From Legionella sp. (GTDB lineage: Bacteria; Pseudomonadota; Gammaproteobacteria; Legionellales; Legionellaceae), in assembly GCA_027437055.1 (NCBI GenBank), contig DAIAOV010000016.1, positions 1 through 41,000 of the forward strand: DNA of 41,000 nt. The letters run 5' to 3'. This document shows positions 1 through 8,398 of this stretch, in pieces. Positions within the stretch are counted from its first letter, which is position 1; each line of letters starts with the position of its first letter. Both the position numbers and the translations under genes were made by a program. The notes beneath the pieces are model-generated. The model was given only the letters and a program-made list of their open reading frames with translations, did not search any database and was not told the origin of the DNA.

Positions 1-58
1 TTAATACTTTTTTTCGAAAATCAATAGAATACGTCATAAATAATTGATTATAATCAAT

Positions 59-499
59 TTATTTTAATTTTGCTATAGTTACCATATGCACTGTTGTTTT
101 TAGTTTTGAATCAAAATGAGCTCGGACATAAGTGCGTAAGCTGGTTTCTCTGATTGTTTCACCGTGCTCTGCAAAGAGACGTATCATTTGCGTGACCGTC
201 ATATGCGGCATGTTAAACCAATCCTGGATTTGTTCATGATATCCACTGAGTTTTGCTTGCACTCCCACGGGATTTATTTTCTTTTGACTCCTTTGAGTCT
301 GTAATTTCCCTACAACCTCATCAAGAATCTCGATAGGGCTATCTTTTTGTAAACCAAATCCCATTGCCTGATTCAAAATTTCACGAATCGTATTCCTTGC
401 AAGCCCCAAAGAACGAGCAATTGTTTTTTTCCCCATTCCCTGAGTCCATCGATATAAAACCTCTTTAACTTCAATCATAAGTATTAATCTCTTAGCCAT
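59..499 (-). pseudogene. istA: Truncated IstA-type transposase (IS21 family), N-terminal fragment
   Basis: 146 residues, against roughly 400-500 for complete IstA. The N-terminus carries a helix-turn-helix (residues about 13-42, containing KKTIARSLGLARNTIREIL), the DNA-binding part that recognises the IS ends. The similarity ends just after the VHMVT stretch, where complete members enter the DDE catalytic core. Here a few unrelated residues and a stop follow. The catalytic domain and the partner ATPase IstB are therefore absent. The start ATG at 497-499 sits about 185 bases inside the IS terminus, leaving room for the terminal repeats and promoter. It is a dead fragment; at most it makes a DNA-binding peptide. 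Confidence 0.8.
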
Positions 500-599
500 A
501 ATTTCATCCTATGATGGTCTCGATCATAAGATTAAGTATTGGTGATTAAAAAACACACCATCCAGATAGAGTTATGCTTATGACTACCCCCTTGGTAGA

Positions 600-679
600 G
601 GGGTCAATTAGTTCGGCGGACAGGGGGGTCAATTAACTCGGCGGAATGTATGTCCAGAGGGGTTAAATATCACGGCGCT
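600..679. repeat. Three tandem terminal repeats of the IS21-type element
   Basis: Copies at 600-620, 625-645 and 659-679 share the pattern GGGGT(C/T)AA followed by CGGCG. The first two differ at only two positions; the third is more diverged. Such multiple internal copies of the terminal repeat bind the transposase in IS21-type elements. Confidence 0.7.
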
Positions 680-708
680 CAACAATTGCTATTGGCGATA
701 GGGATGGT

Positions 709-2397
709 ATGGGAAAAGAGGCCCAGAATAAAGGTCTTGCTGATGGGGCATTTTATGGTTTTGATTATGGTAAAACCTATGAAGGAGAAGGAGTATGTCC
801 AACGATTCAAGATGATTTTACTTTCGAAGATTCGTATGCGAAGTATCCCGCTATATTTAGAGGCTCTTCACCAATAGGCTTGGCTCGTCATTTTATGTAT
901 AGGAACTATAGTGTCTTCTATGATACTTATTTGTCTGAACGAATGTTCGGCTTTCATTTAATGAGGAAAATGATTACTGGAGAAAATCCTAGTGATGATA
1001 TAATTAAAAGTTATCCTGGTTTAAGACATGAATTAAATCGTATTCAAGAGACAACTCCTTCGCCAAAAGAACTATTAAATCAATTGGCTAATATCAGGGA
1101 GCAGTGTAAAGAAGGAAGTCAGCAACAACAATTAATCGATACCTATATGATGAAGATAAGTACAGGTCAATTGTCTCATTTTGAACGATATTTTGCGCAG
1201 ATCAAAATAGGTCTTATAACTGATGCAATACAAAATAATATGCCTTATTCCGATCTTGAAGAATACATGAGTTTTATTGATGGAATGGCTGTAACAGCAG
1301 CTAATAATAATCAAGCAATTTTAAAGACCTTTGAGCAACGTGCTTTATTGACTAAACAGGAAATTGATTTAATTGATAGAATGGAAAAAATTTATTCTCC
1401 TACGGCAGCGATGTCTCATGGCGGAACAGTTTTTCTTAATACATTGCGCTTTGATCCGCCCAGTGCTCGAATACCATTCCAATTAAAAAGAGAACTTAAT
1501 GGAACTTATACTCTGAGTACGACTGATAAATCCATTAACTTTAAGAATGACTTTGGGGTCGAGTGTATTCAAGATGAAAAAGGATCTAGTTGTAATCTTA
1601 CTCCTGTAGAATTAACCAAAGTAATGAATCTTGCAGAAACCAAATATAATGAAAAGCGTAATGGTTTATTGATGAAACCTACTTATCACTATGAAACGTT
1701 ACCTCGTGTTATCTCTTTAATGAATAAAGACAATATCTCTGATAAATTCGACGTAGATCTTGGCTATGCATGGCTTACTGATGGACGTTTATCACTTCGA
1801 ATTGTGCCAAAAACAGAAGCTCAAGCTCAGATAATGCAGGAACTCTTTGAAATGGATAAACTACCTACAATTAATGAGGCTGAAATAGTTGAAGTTCCTG
1901 CTGATAAACTGAACGAATTTAGAGACATGATAGATGAGACTTATGACGAAGTGTTACAACTTCAATCGAAGGGTAAAACTAAGGAAGTTACAAAAGAACA
2001 GACCGTTACTTCCTCTAGATCTCAAGTTGAAATTGAACTGATGACAATAAGTAAATGGGGGGGGCTTCATAAACAAAGTCAAGAACCAACCTCTTCTTCT
2101 GCTTCAATTACTCCATTAGTGAAACAAGAGGCACTGAAACTCATTAAACGATACGAAAGATTAATTTCAGGGAAAACTTTCACAGAAGTAAAAGATGCTA
2201 TTGAAGAAATGTCAGATATTAAGGTTATTAAAAAATTACTGACTTACAATGATAAAACCTTAAGTGCTGAGAAAAATATTGAAGCCATAGTTGAAGAAAG
2301 AATAGAACGCATTAAAGTCATCGAAGATGAGTTGGTAATTACATCTACTACTTCAAGCCCAACTGATTCAATTCCTCATAATTTAAGCTCGTTATAG
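709..2397 (+). CDS. 5'-truncated effector-like gene (candidate Dot/Icm substrate with kinase-like motif)
   Basis: The open frame continues upstream of the ATG at 709 to base 685, where it meets the IS21 end, so the original N-terminus has been lost. An AGGGA at 699-703 could still allow translation from 709. The first preserved residues read GDRDGMGKEAQNKG (with the residues before 709), followed 7 residues later by FDYGK. This looks like the catalytic loop and DFG-type metal motif of PI3K- or HipA-like kinases, so the N-lobe would be the lost part (inference). The rest is mainly helical and charged, without membrane segments. The C-terminus (EDELVITSTTSSPTDS and on to NLSSL) has an acidic patch, then many Ser/Thr, as expected for a Dot/Icm signal. 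I do not recognise the family by name. Probably a non-functional remnant, though the frame is long and uninterrupted. Confidence 0.6.
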   Translation: MGKEAQNKGLADGAFYGFDYGKTYEGEGVCPTIQDDFTFEDSYAKYPAIFRGSSPIGLARHFMYRNYSVFYDTYLSERMFGFHLMRKMITGENPSDDIIKSYPGLRHELNRIQETTPSPKELLNQLANIREQCKEGSQQQQLIDTYMMKISTGQLSHFERYFAQIKIGLITDAIQNNMPYSDLEEYMSFIDGMAVTAANNNQAILKTFEQRALLTKQEIDLIDRMEKIYSPTAAMSHGGTVFLNTLRFDPPSARIPFQLKRELNGTYTLSTTDKSINFKNDFGVECIQDEKGSSCNLTPVELTKVMNLAETKYNEKRNGLLMKPTYHYETLPRVISLMNKDNISDKFDVDLGYAWLTDGRLSLRIVPKTEAQAQIMQELFEMDKLPTINEAEIVEVPADKLNEFRDMIDETYDEVLQLQSKGKTKEVTKEQTVTSSRSQVEIELMTISKWGGLHKQSQEPTSSSASITPLVKQEALKLIKRYERLISGKTFTEVKDAIEEMSDIKVIKKLLTYNDKTLSAEKNIEAIVEERIERIKVIEDELVITSTTSSPTDSIPHNLSSL

Positions 2398-2557
2398 ATT
2401 TGGCATATATAAATTAGGTTGAAATCAGTTGGTACTGGATTATTATGCGGTCTATCTATATAGTTTGGCATTGAAAAGAGACCTCTTGTTTGATTGCTGC
2501 GTCACAAGATGTCTAATAATTGTTAAAAGAATATTACTTTAAACAGGGTAAAGAATT

Positions 2558-2785
2558 ATGGTTGATTTTAAAATAGGCGATCAGGTATGGATTATCAATT
2601 TTGAAGTTGAGGATGATTTTTATTTATTATCCAAACAAACAATTACGGACCTTTTAGAGGATCAAGTGGAATGTGAAGATGAATTTAATACCTTCCATGT
2701 AGCATACGAGGATGTCTATAGATCAAGATCGGAGGCCTTGAACGTAATGATTAGTAAACTCCAAGAGTTAAGCGCTAACGATTGA
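2558..2785 (+). CDS. Small acidic protein of unknown function
   Basis: 75 residues, strongly acidic, with no signal peptide or membrane segment. The N-terminal part (KIGDQVWIINFEVEDDFYLL) looks like a small beta-barrel of the SH3/KOW kind, and the C-terminal third is an amphipathic helix. It stands alone between the truncated effector gene and the FIST gene, 160 bases after the former. The ribosome binding site is weak (AGGGTAAAG, about 8 bases before the ATG). The frame is intact with plausible codon use, but no homologue comes to mind, so no function is given. Confidence 0.6.
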   Translation: MVDFKIGDQVWIINFEVEDDFYLLSKQTITDLLEDQVECEDEFNTFHVAYEDVYRSRSEALNVMISKLQELSAND

Positions 2786-2841
2786 AACAATGAAATAGTT
2801 TCTTCGACCCAATGTAACCTTAGTGCATTCATATCACTCCC

Positions 2842-2860
2842 CCGTTGCGTGAACGGTTAC
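2842..2860. repeat. Short hairpin repeat containing GAACGGTTAC
   Basis: CCGTT-GCGTG-AACGG (2842-2856) can form a five-base-pair stem. The ten bases GAACGGTTAC (2851-2860) recur in inverse orientation at 5801-5810, and a diverged copy lies at 19014-19026. The 282-base gap it sits in (2786-3067) otherwise holds only the promoter of the FIST gene. Confidence 0.4.
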
Positions 2861-2946
2861 TAAAGTGTTCAAGAAAAGCAGCTTTTTATGAATATTAAGA
2901 GGCTGTTATTGAGTTTTCAGGTTAAAATTATTGGGGTGTTTAAGAG

Positions 2947-2976
2947 TTGCACTGTTAAAATGAATTGTGCTATATT
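2947..2976 (+). promoter_or_regulatory. Candidate promoter for the FIST-diguanylate cyclase pair
   Basis: TTGCAC (2947-2952) and TATATT (2971-2976) are 18 bases apart, giving a leader of about 85 bases before the ATG at 3068. Judged by eye only. Confidence 0.4.
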
Positions 2977-3067
2977 TAATCTATATGAGTCAATAGTGGT
3001 CTGCTTAATTGTAACTAATTAGAATTAATTTTTCCAACCTGCATCTCTAAAACATGGAGTATGTTAG

Positions 3068-4222
3068 ATGAGCATTCAACAATCAATTCGTATGGGACAG
3101 TCATCTTCGACAGAGCCACATAGAGCTGTTAAGGAATTTCATGATGCAGTATATCAACCTAATATGGAACTTGTTCTATTTTTTTGTTCGAGTCATTATG
3201 ACCTTGATGCCATAGCCAATGAGATAAATTCCCTTTTTCCGCATGTGAAGGTAATTGGATGTACAACAGCTGGAGAAATCGGACCTAGCGGTTATAAAGA
3301 ACATACCATTTCAGGGGTTAGTTTTTCGTCTGATGGTTTTACAGTCGCTGCTGGATATATAGATGACATACAGAATATTAATAATGAGAAAGGATACGTT
3401 TTCGCTAATAATCTGTTGCAACAACTTGAAGCGCGAACTCCCTCTGCTAATTCTGAAAATAGTTTTGCTTTTTTGTTAGTTGATGGATTGTCTCTTCGTG
3501 AAGAACAAATCGCTCGAATTTTGCAGAATGCGCTAGGAGATATCTACCTTGTTGGTGGTTCCGCGGGTGACGATCTGCGTTTTAAACAAACTTGGATATT
3601 CGCTGAGAAAGCTTTTCATACTGATTCTGTAGCTCTGGTTTTGGTAAGTACACTATATCCTTTCAAGCTATTCAAAGCACAACACTTTGTCTGTGGGCAT
3701 GAAAAATTGGTAGTAACTCAAGCCGATCCTGAACATCGCATTGTTAATGAAATTAATGGTTATCCAGCGGTGGAAGAGTATGCTCGTATTGTAAATACTC
3801 AAGTTGAAAAGCTTGATTCAATGCAGTTTTCTGCTATGCCACTGGTGATTCGCATTAATGGGGTTGATTATGTGCGCTCTATCCAAAGGGCTAATTCTGA
3901 TGGAAGTTTAAAGTTTTATTGTGCTATCGATAATGGTTTAGTATTCATGGCGGCTCATGGAATTGATCTTGTAAAAAATATCGAGCAAACATTCAAAGAA
4001 ATCCAATCCTCTATTGGCAAACCGCAATTGATTCTAGCCTGCGATTGCATCCTTCGCAATCTAGAGATAAAACGTCAAGGATTGAAAAAAGAAGTAGAGG
4101 AAATTTTTCAGAAGAATTCTGTTGTTGGTTTTAGCACTTACGGTGAACAATTCAAGGGTATCCATATCAATCAAACTATTACAGGCCTGGCAATAGGATC
4201 ACGGAAAAATAGCAATGTCTGA
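3068..4222 (+). CDS. FIST domain sensory protein (FIST_N plus FIST_C)
   Basis: 384 residues, no signal peptide or membrane segment. The N-terminal FIST domain (about 35-235) shows the conserved VIGCTTAGEI motif at about 62-71. The FIST_C domain (about 240-372) ends with the VVGFSTYGEQF stretch typical of the family near 352-361. FIST proteins are thought to bind small ligands, perhaps amino acids, and feed signal-transduction proteins. It overlaps the following diguanylate cyclase by 8 bases, so the two are translated together and FIST is the likely input module for that enzyme. In other bacteria FIST genes are commonly beside GGDEF, EAL or histidine kinase genes. The ligand cannot be read from the sequence. 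Confidence 0.9.
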   Translation: MSIQQSIRMGQSSSTEPHRAVKEFHDAVYQPNMELVLFFCSSHYDLDAIANEINSLFPHVKVIGCTTAGEIGPSGYKEHTISGVSFSSDGFTVAAGYIDDIQNINNEKGYVFANNLLQQLEARTPSANSENSFAFLLVDGLSLREEQIARILQNALGDIYLVGGSAGDDLRFKQTWIFAEKAFHTDSVALVLVSTLYPFKLFKAQHFVCGHEKLVVTQADPEHRIVNEINGYPAVEEYARIVNTQVEKLDSMQFSAMPLVIRINGVDYVRSIQRANSDGSLKFYCAIDNGLVFMAAHGIDLVKNIEQTFKEIQSSIGKPQLILACDCILRNLEIKRQGLKKEVEEIFQKNSVVGFSTYGEQFKGIHINQTITGLAIGSRKNSNV

Positions 4223-5741
4223 GAAGCCCCCTATACCCAAGAATAAACAGGAATTGCAGGCGGAAATCGAACGCCTCAATAAAATTATTAAGGCATTGAT
4301 TGATAGAGCAGAACAAGATATGAATGCTCCGAGAACTGATTTTGGCATGTTTCAAACCACCATCATTCTTGAAGATAAAGTCAGGAAACGTACCCAAGAG
4401 TTGGAAGAAGCCCTCCAAACCAATGCAAAAATTGCTCGGGCCTTACAAGAAGCAAAAAAGCAGGTAGAACAAAGTGCGCATTACTTACGCGATATTACGT
4501 CGGCACTTGGAGAAGGGTTAATAGTAGTGGATAAAGATGCGAGGATTGAGTTTGTTAATGTCGCTGCGTGTAACATATTGGGTTATAGTGAAGCAGAAAT
4601 GTTAGGCAAAAATTCTCATGAGCTATTTCATCATTCATATCATACCCGTACTCCTTATCCTATAGAGCAGTGTAAGAATTTGGATGTAATACGAACGGAA
4701 AAACCTTATAGAAGTGACGATGATTATTTTTGGCGTAAAGATGATACATGCTTCCCTGTATCTGTAATTACGACCCCCATTCGACTCAAGGAAGAGACTA
4801 AAGGAGTGGTGATTGCATTTCATGATATAACTCAATCGATAAAAGAGCGAAATCGATTACGTGAAATGCAGGCCGCTATCGAACAAAGCCCAATTTCCGT
4901 ACTGATCATTGATAAGCAGAGAAGTATTATTTATGCTAATCCACAAATGATCCATTTGACAGGTTACACCAAAGAAGAATTGCTAGGTCAAAAAACAGAT
5001 ATTTTTTATGGTAACTTGACACCAAGAAGTATATTAATCAATTTATGGAAAACAATTAGCTCCGGCTCTCCCTGGACAGGAGATCTTTTCTATCGTCGAA
5101 AAAATGGAAGTACGTTCTGGCTGTCTTGGAGTATTGCTCCTGTGTTTAATAATTATGGGGAAATTCAACATTTTGTGGGAGTAGGTGAAGATATTACTGA
5201 AAAGAAGAAACTGCAATCTTTGCTCCAAGAAATGTCTTATCTAGATGGGTTAACAGGAGTGGCAAATCGTCGTCGCTTTGATGATTTCCTTAAGCAAGAA
5301 TGGCGTCGTGCATTGCGTTATGCCAAACCGATAACAATTATCATGATGGATATTGATTTCTTTAAACGCTATAACGATAGTCTTGGCCATCTGGCTGGAG
5401 ATGACGCTCTAAAACAGGTTGCCCAAACATTAAAAGCTAAAGTAGCCCGTAGTACGGATTTGCTTGCGCGATATGGAGGAGAGGAGTTTACTTGTATTTT
5501 GCCAGACACTCATGCCTCAGATGCAATTAAATTTGCCGAGTCATTACGACAAGCTATTTGTGACTTGGAATTACCACATCCCGATTCTAGTATTTCTCGT
5601 TTTATAACAATTAGTGTGGGTGTTGTTAGTTGTGTCCCAAAGGAAGATAACCCAACTAAGTTGTTAGGCCTTGCTGATAATGCACTGTATCGCGCTAAAA
5701 CATTAGGAAGAAATCGTGTTGAATTTATTGATTCAATGTAG
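4215..5741 (+). CDS. PAS-PAS-GGDEF diguanylate cyclase
   Basis: 508 residues, cytosolic. A coiled coil (about 8-90, many KxxELxxxIxRLN-type heptads) leads to two PAS domains (about 90-210 and 215-340, each ending in a PAC-like segment) and a GGDEF domain (about 342-508). The active-site loop is GGEEF at 421-425, so synthesis of cyclic di-GMP is expected. An RxxD inhibitory site (RSTD, 412-415) lies five residues before it, so product inhibition should be intact. The start overlaps the end of the FIST gene by 8 bases. No EAL domain is present. FIST and the PAS domains are the probable inputs; no haem or flavin ligand residues could be assigned by eye. Confidence 0.92.
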   Translation: MSEKPPIPKNKQELQAEIERLNKIIKALIDRAEQDMNAPRTDFGMFQTTIILEDKVRKRTQELEEALQTNAKIARALQEAKKQVEQSAHYLRDITSALGEGLIVVDKDARIEFVNVAACNILGYSEAEMLGKNSHELFHHSYHTRTPYPIEQCKNLDVIRTEKPYRSDDDYFWRKDDTCFPVSVITTPIRLKEETKGVVIAFHDITQSIKERNRLREMQAAIEQSPISVLIIDKQRSIIYANPQMIHLTGYTKEELLGQKTDIFYGNLTPRSILINLWKTISSGSPWTGDLFYRRKNGSTFWLSWSIAPVFNNYGEIQHFVGVGEDITEKKKLQSLLQEMSYLDGLTGVANRRRFDDFLKQEWRRALRYAKPITIIMMDIDFFKRYNDSLGHLAGDDALKQVAQTLKAKVARSTDLLARYGGEEFTCILPDTHASDAIKFAESLRQAICDLELPHPDSSISRFITISVGVVSCVPKEDNPTKLLGLADNALYRAKTLGRNRVEFIDSM

Positions 5742-5746
5742 CATAT

Positions 5747-5772
5747 AAAGGATGCTTAAGAGCCTTTTCTTT
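5747..5772 (+). terminator. Weak candidate terminator after the diguanylate cyclase gene
   Basis: AAAGG and CCTTT (5747-5751, 5763-5767) flank an 11-base loop and are followed by a T-rich stretch. It lies between two convergent genes. The stem is short. Confidence 0.3.
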
Positions 5773-5873
5773 GTGTCGATTGCTATTAAATAGTTAAAAG
5801 GTAACCGTTCGTATAATGACATCAACTTAAGGAGTATCTGTAAAATAGAACGCACTTGTCTTGTAATCAATAA

Positions 5874-6350
5874 TCATTTACTAGCCGCATTTAGCTGCTC
5901 ATCAGATAAAATTAGTGAATGAGTTGTTGATGTCGCTATCAGTTTCCCTTCTTTTGTCTTAGCCTCAGCTCTCATGACGAGTAAAGATTTTGATTTAGAT
6001 ACTAATTCAGCACGAATGTCTATGTACTCGTCTTTAGCGGTAAAAGGGCGAATAAACGTTGTACTTAATTCCAGAGTAACAACAGGTCTAGAAGCAGCCA
6101 TGTAAGATAATGGTCCAAAGGTATCATCAAATGCAGCACTTAAAAAACCGCCATGAAAAGTACCTATGGGATTCATAAAGCGAGAATCAAATTTAAATCG
6201 GGCTGTTAGCATTTTCCCAAAATCGATATCTACGTAAGTCGTGCCTAGCGTTAGATTTGACTGAGGAGGCATTTCTAGAGAAATGTTAACAGAAGAAAAT
6301 AAAGCAGCCATTTCTCGCATACCATTCATTACTTGGTCATGTACTGTCAT
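5874..6350 (-). CDS. PaaI-type hotdog-fold thioesterase
   Basis: 158 residues. The hotdog domain covers about 45-150 and contains the family motif NPIGTFHGGFLSAAFDDT (about 72-89), the HGG loop and central helix of the PaaI/YbgC-like acyl-CoA thioesterases, followed by strands ending in STTHSLI. It probably cleaves an acyl-CoA or acyl-ACP thioester. It is the last gene of a three-gene operon: its ATG shares one base with the stop codon of the ketoacyl synthase gene (TAATG), so translation is coupled. The substrate is unknown; the neighbours argue for fatty-acyl chemistry rather than phenylacetate catabolism. Confidence 0.85.
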   Translation of the reverse strand: MTVHDQVMNGMREMAALFSSVNISLEMPPQSNLTLGTTYVDIDFGKMLTARFKFDSRFMNPIGTFHGGFLSAAFDDTFGPLSYMAASRPVVTLELSTTFIRPFTAKDEYIDIRAELVSKSKSLLVMRAEAKTKEGKLIATSTTHSLILSDEQLNAASK

Positions 6351-7594
6351 TATTCCTCCATTCGCTTTAATAACATCGAAGTATTGATGCCACCAAATCC
6401 AAAACTATTGTTCATTATAATATTCGAGTTGAAATTAGCTTCTGCTAGACTTGGCGATTTGAAACGAAACTCAGGAGAAATATGGTCAAGATTAAAAACC
6501 GGGGGTAAAAATTCTTTAACTAGCATCAGGGAGCAAAAAGCTGTTTCTATTGCACCAGCGGCACCACAAGCATGGCCAGTAAGACTTTTAGTACTAGATA
6601 CCCATGTCAGAGGCATTTGCTCCTCAAAAATACGTTCCATTGCTAAGGCTTCTACTGTATCTCCTAACATAGTGCTTGTAGCATGAGCATTAACATAATC
6701 AATTTGTTCTACGTCAATTGCCGCGTCGGCAATTGCTTCTTGCATAGCAAGATAAGCTCCTTCTCCATTAGGCTCTGGTTCTGTAACATGGTAACCGTCG
6801 GAGGCTATACCAAAACCTATAATTTCAGCATAAATTTTGGCATTACGCTTTATTGCAGAATCTAATGACTCAAGAATAAATGTTGCTGCCCCTTCACCAA
6901 GAACAAAACCATCACGTTCTTGATCAAAGGGACGAGAGGCTAATGCTGGTTCTTCATTACGTCGAGATAGAGCGCGAGCTGCAGAAAAACCTCCGATGCT
7001 AAGAGGGGTAATAGGGGCCTCGGCACCACCCGCTATCCAGAGCTCACGTCTTCCTGATTGGATTTCTCTATATGCTTGCCCTATAGCTTGGGAACCACTG
7101 GCACATGCAGAAGATATGGCGTAATTAGCTCCTTTGGTGCCATAACGAATACTTACTTGCCCGCTGGCAAGATTGGCTAATATAGAAGGGATCAAAAAAG
7201 GGCTGACTCTCCTTGCACCTGAATGCTCCATATTAAGAGAGGCTTCTTCTATGGTATAAAGACCACCCAGGCCAACACCAATTGCTACACCCGCATTACA
7301 TAATTGCTCTCGTGAGATCCCTGAGTCGTTAACTGCTATATCAGTAGCGGCTAGACACATATGGATGAATCTATCATTACGACGGATTTCTTTAGGATCT
7401 AAAAACAGTTCAGGGTTGAATTGAGTCGCTTCACCTGCAAATTTAACAGGTAGTTTTTCTGTATCAAAATGTGTAATTAATTTAATACCCGTTATTGATT
7501 CTCTAAGAGATCTTTCTATCTCATCAAGAGTTACTCCAATAGGAGTAATTGCACCGATACCGGTAATAACAACGCGTTTTTTTGAAGAGTTCAT
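6350..7594 (-). CDS. 3-oxoacyl-[acyl-carrier-protein] synthase, FabF (KAS II) type
   Basis: 414 residues, the normal length for KAS II. The Cys-His-His catalytic triad is complete: Cys164 in SSACASGSQA, His304 in VNAHATSTMLGD and His341 in STKSLTGHACGAAGA. It condenses an acyl chain with malonyl-ACP. It stands outside any fab cluster, between a TetR regulator (4-base ATGA overlap) and a hotdog thioesterase (1-base overlap). That suggests a specialised, regulated role such as membrane remodelling or synthesis of a particular acyl chain, rather than being the housekeeping fabF. It could also be called KAS-like; no carrier protein gene is nearby. Confidence 0.88.
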   Translation of the reverse strand: MNSSKKRVVITGIGAITPIGVTLDEIERSLRESITGIKLITHFDTEKLPVKFAGEATQFNPELFLDPKEIRRNDRFIHMCLAATDIAVNDSGISREQLCNAGVAIGVGLGGLYTIEEASLNMEHSGARRVSPFLIPSILANLASGQVSIRYGTKGANYAISSACASGSQAIGQAYREIQSGRRELWIAGGAEAPITPLSIGGFSAARALSRRNEEPALASRPFDQERDGFVLGEGAATFILESLDSAIKRNAKIYAEIIGFGIASDGYHVTEPEPNGEGAYLAMQEAIADAAIDVEQIDYVNAHATSTMLGDTVEALAMERIFEEQMPLTWVSSTKSLTGHACGAAGAIETAFCSLMLVKEFLPPVFNLDHISPEFRFKSPSLAEANFNSNIIMNNSFGFGGINTSMLLKRMEE

Positions 7595-8190
7595 TGTTGT
7601 TTCCTTTGAGAAGCTATAGCTTCTTCAGTCATTAAAAAATCTAAAACTTGCTGTTTTATTTCTCTTATGTGTTCAGGGACTCCTGAAATGCGAGCATTGA
7701 GCTGAGCTCCTAATATAGCAGTAAGTACAAACTGGGTTAGTTCTCTACTGGATTTATCTATTCTAAAAATATAGTTTTTTTGTCCTTTTTCAATAATATC
7801 TTTTAACCATAAAAAACGTGAGGTGTATAAATGGCTTAAAGCTAATTGCATTCCTTGAGGCAAAGAATTTAAATCGGCACCAACAGCTGATAAAGGACAT
7901 ATCTTTCTTGAGTCAGTAGAAAATTCATAGCACACCTCAAAAATAGCACCAATTTGTGCATCAGGGGCAAAAACATCAATTGTTTTCGTCCATTTTGCAA
8001 ACGATAGGCGATGTTCTTCTATAAGAGATATTCCTAGGTCTTCTTTAGATTTGAAGTGAACGTATAGACTTTGTTTTTTGATATGAAGAGTATCTGCTAA
8101 ATGTTGAAAACTAAAGCCATTATAGCCGACTTCTTGAAGTAATTTCCTTGCCTCCTCTAAGGCGCGCACTTTTGTATTACCTAATCGCAT
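7591..8190 (-). CDS. TetR/AcrR family transcriptional regulator
   Basis: 199 residues from the ATG at 8190. The N-terminal helix-turn-helix (about 10-55) contains GYNGFSFQHLADTLHIKKQ and then SLYVHFKSKEDL, the standard TetR signature; the remainder is the helical ligand-binding domain. A GTG at 8244 would add 18 residues. The predicted transcription start near 8247 leaves that start almost without a leader, and the ATG at 8190 puts the first helix at the usual distance, so I chose the latter. It overlaps the ketoacyl synthase gene by four bases and probably represses its own operon. The inducer may be a fatty acid or acyl-CoA (inference). Confidence 0.88.
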   Translation of the reverse strand: MRLGNTKVRALEEARKLLQEVGYNGFSFQHLADTLHIKKQSLYVHFKSKEDLGISLIEEHRLSFAKWTKTIDVFAPDAQIGAIFEVCYEFSTDSRKICPLSAVGADLNSLPQGMQLALSHLYTSRFLWLKDIIEKGQKNYIFRIDKSSRELTQFVLTAILGAQLNARISGVPEHIREIKQQVLDFLMTEEAIASQRKQQ

Positions 8191-8253
8191 TGCTGTATTT
8201 CTCGTATAATGCAAACCTAACAGAAGGTAATTTTTTCCTGTCACATGGTAGGA

Positions 8254-8282
8254 ATTATAGTGCTATAGTTTCTGATTTGCAA
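8254..8282 (-). promoter_or_regulatory. Promoter of the tetR-ketoacyl synthase-thioesterase operon
   Basis: On the minus strand TTGCAA (8277-8282) and a perfect TATAAT (8254-8259) are separated by 17 bases, a near-ideal sigma-70 promoter with a start near 8247. Confidence 0.6.
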
Positions 8283-8312
8283 TAAAAGTAATGTAACTGT
8301 TCAGGCAATTGC

Positions 8313-8328
8313 GTCAACTTAAGTTGAC
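8313..8328. promoter_or_regulatory. Perfect 16-bp palindrome, candidate TetR operator
   Basis: GTCAACTT-AAGTTGAC is an exact inverted repeat without spacer, the size and form of many TetR-family operators. It lies 31 bases upstream of the -35 box of the tetR operon, between that operon and the 3' end of the effector candidate gene. Confidence 0.5.
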
Positions 8329-8398
8329 ACCATTAGGTGAACGACTACTCTTTGTCGACTTTATTTTACTGCATTCAATTGTTTTTAAGAGTGTTCTT

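Larger units (their letters stand above)
59..684 (-). mobile_element. Remnant of an IS21-family insertion sequence (left end only)
   Basis: The segment holds the start of an istA-like transposase gene plus the multiple terminal repeats typical of IS21-family ends. Three related copies of a GGGGTCAATTAxxTCGGCGGA-like unit lie at 600-620, 625-645 and 659-679. The outer end reads TGTTGAGC on the minus strand, finishing at 684, which agrees with the TG...CA ends and TGTTGA start of this family. The remaining istA and all of istB are missing, so the element cannot move by itself. The reading frame of the neighbouring effector-like gene resumes immediately at 685, which fixes the insertion boundary. 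Confidence 0.75.

Noticed and set aside
650..877. A 75-codon plus-strand open frame across the IS end.
   Set aside because: It lies out of frame with the effector-like protein and starts inside the IS terminal repeat; it has no protein-like features.
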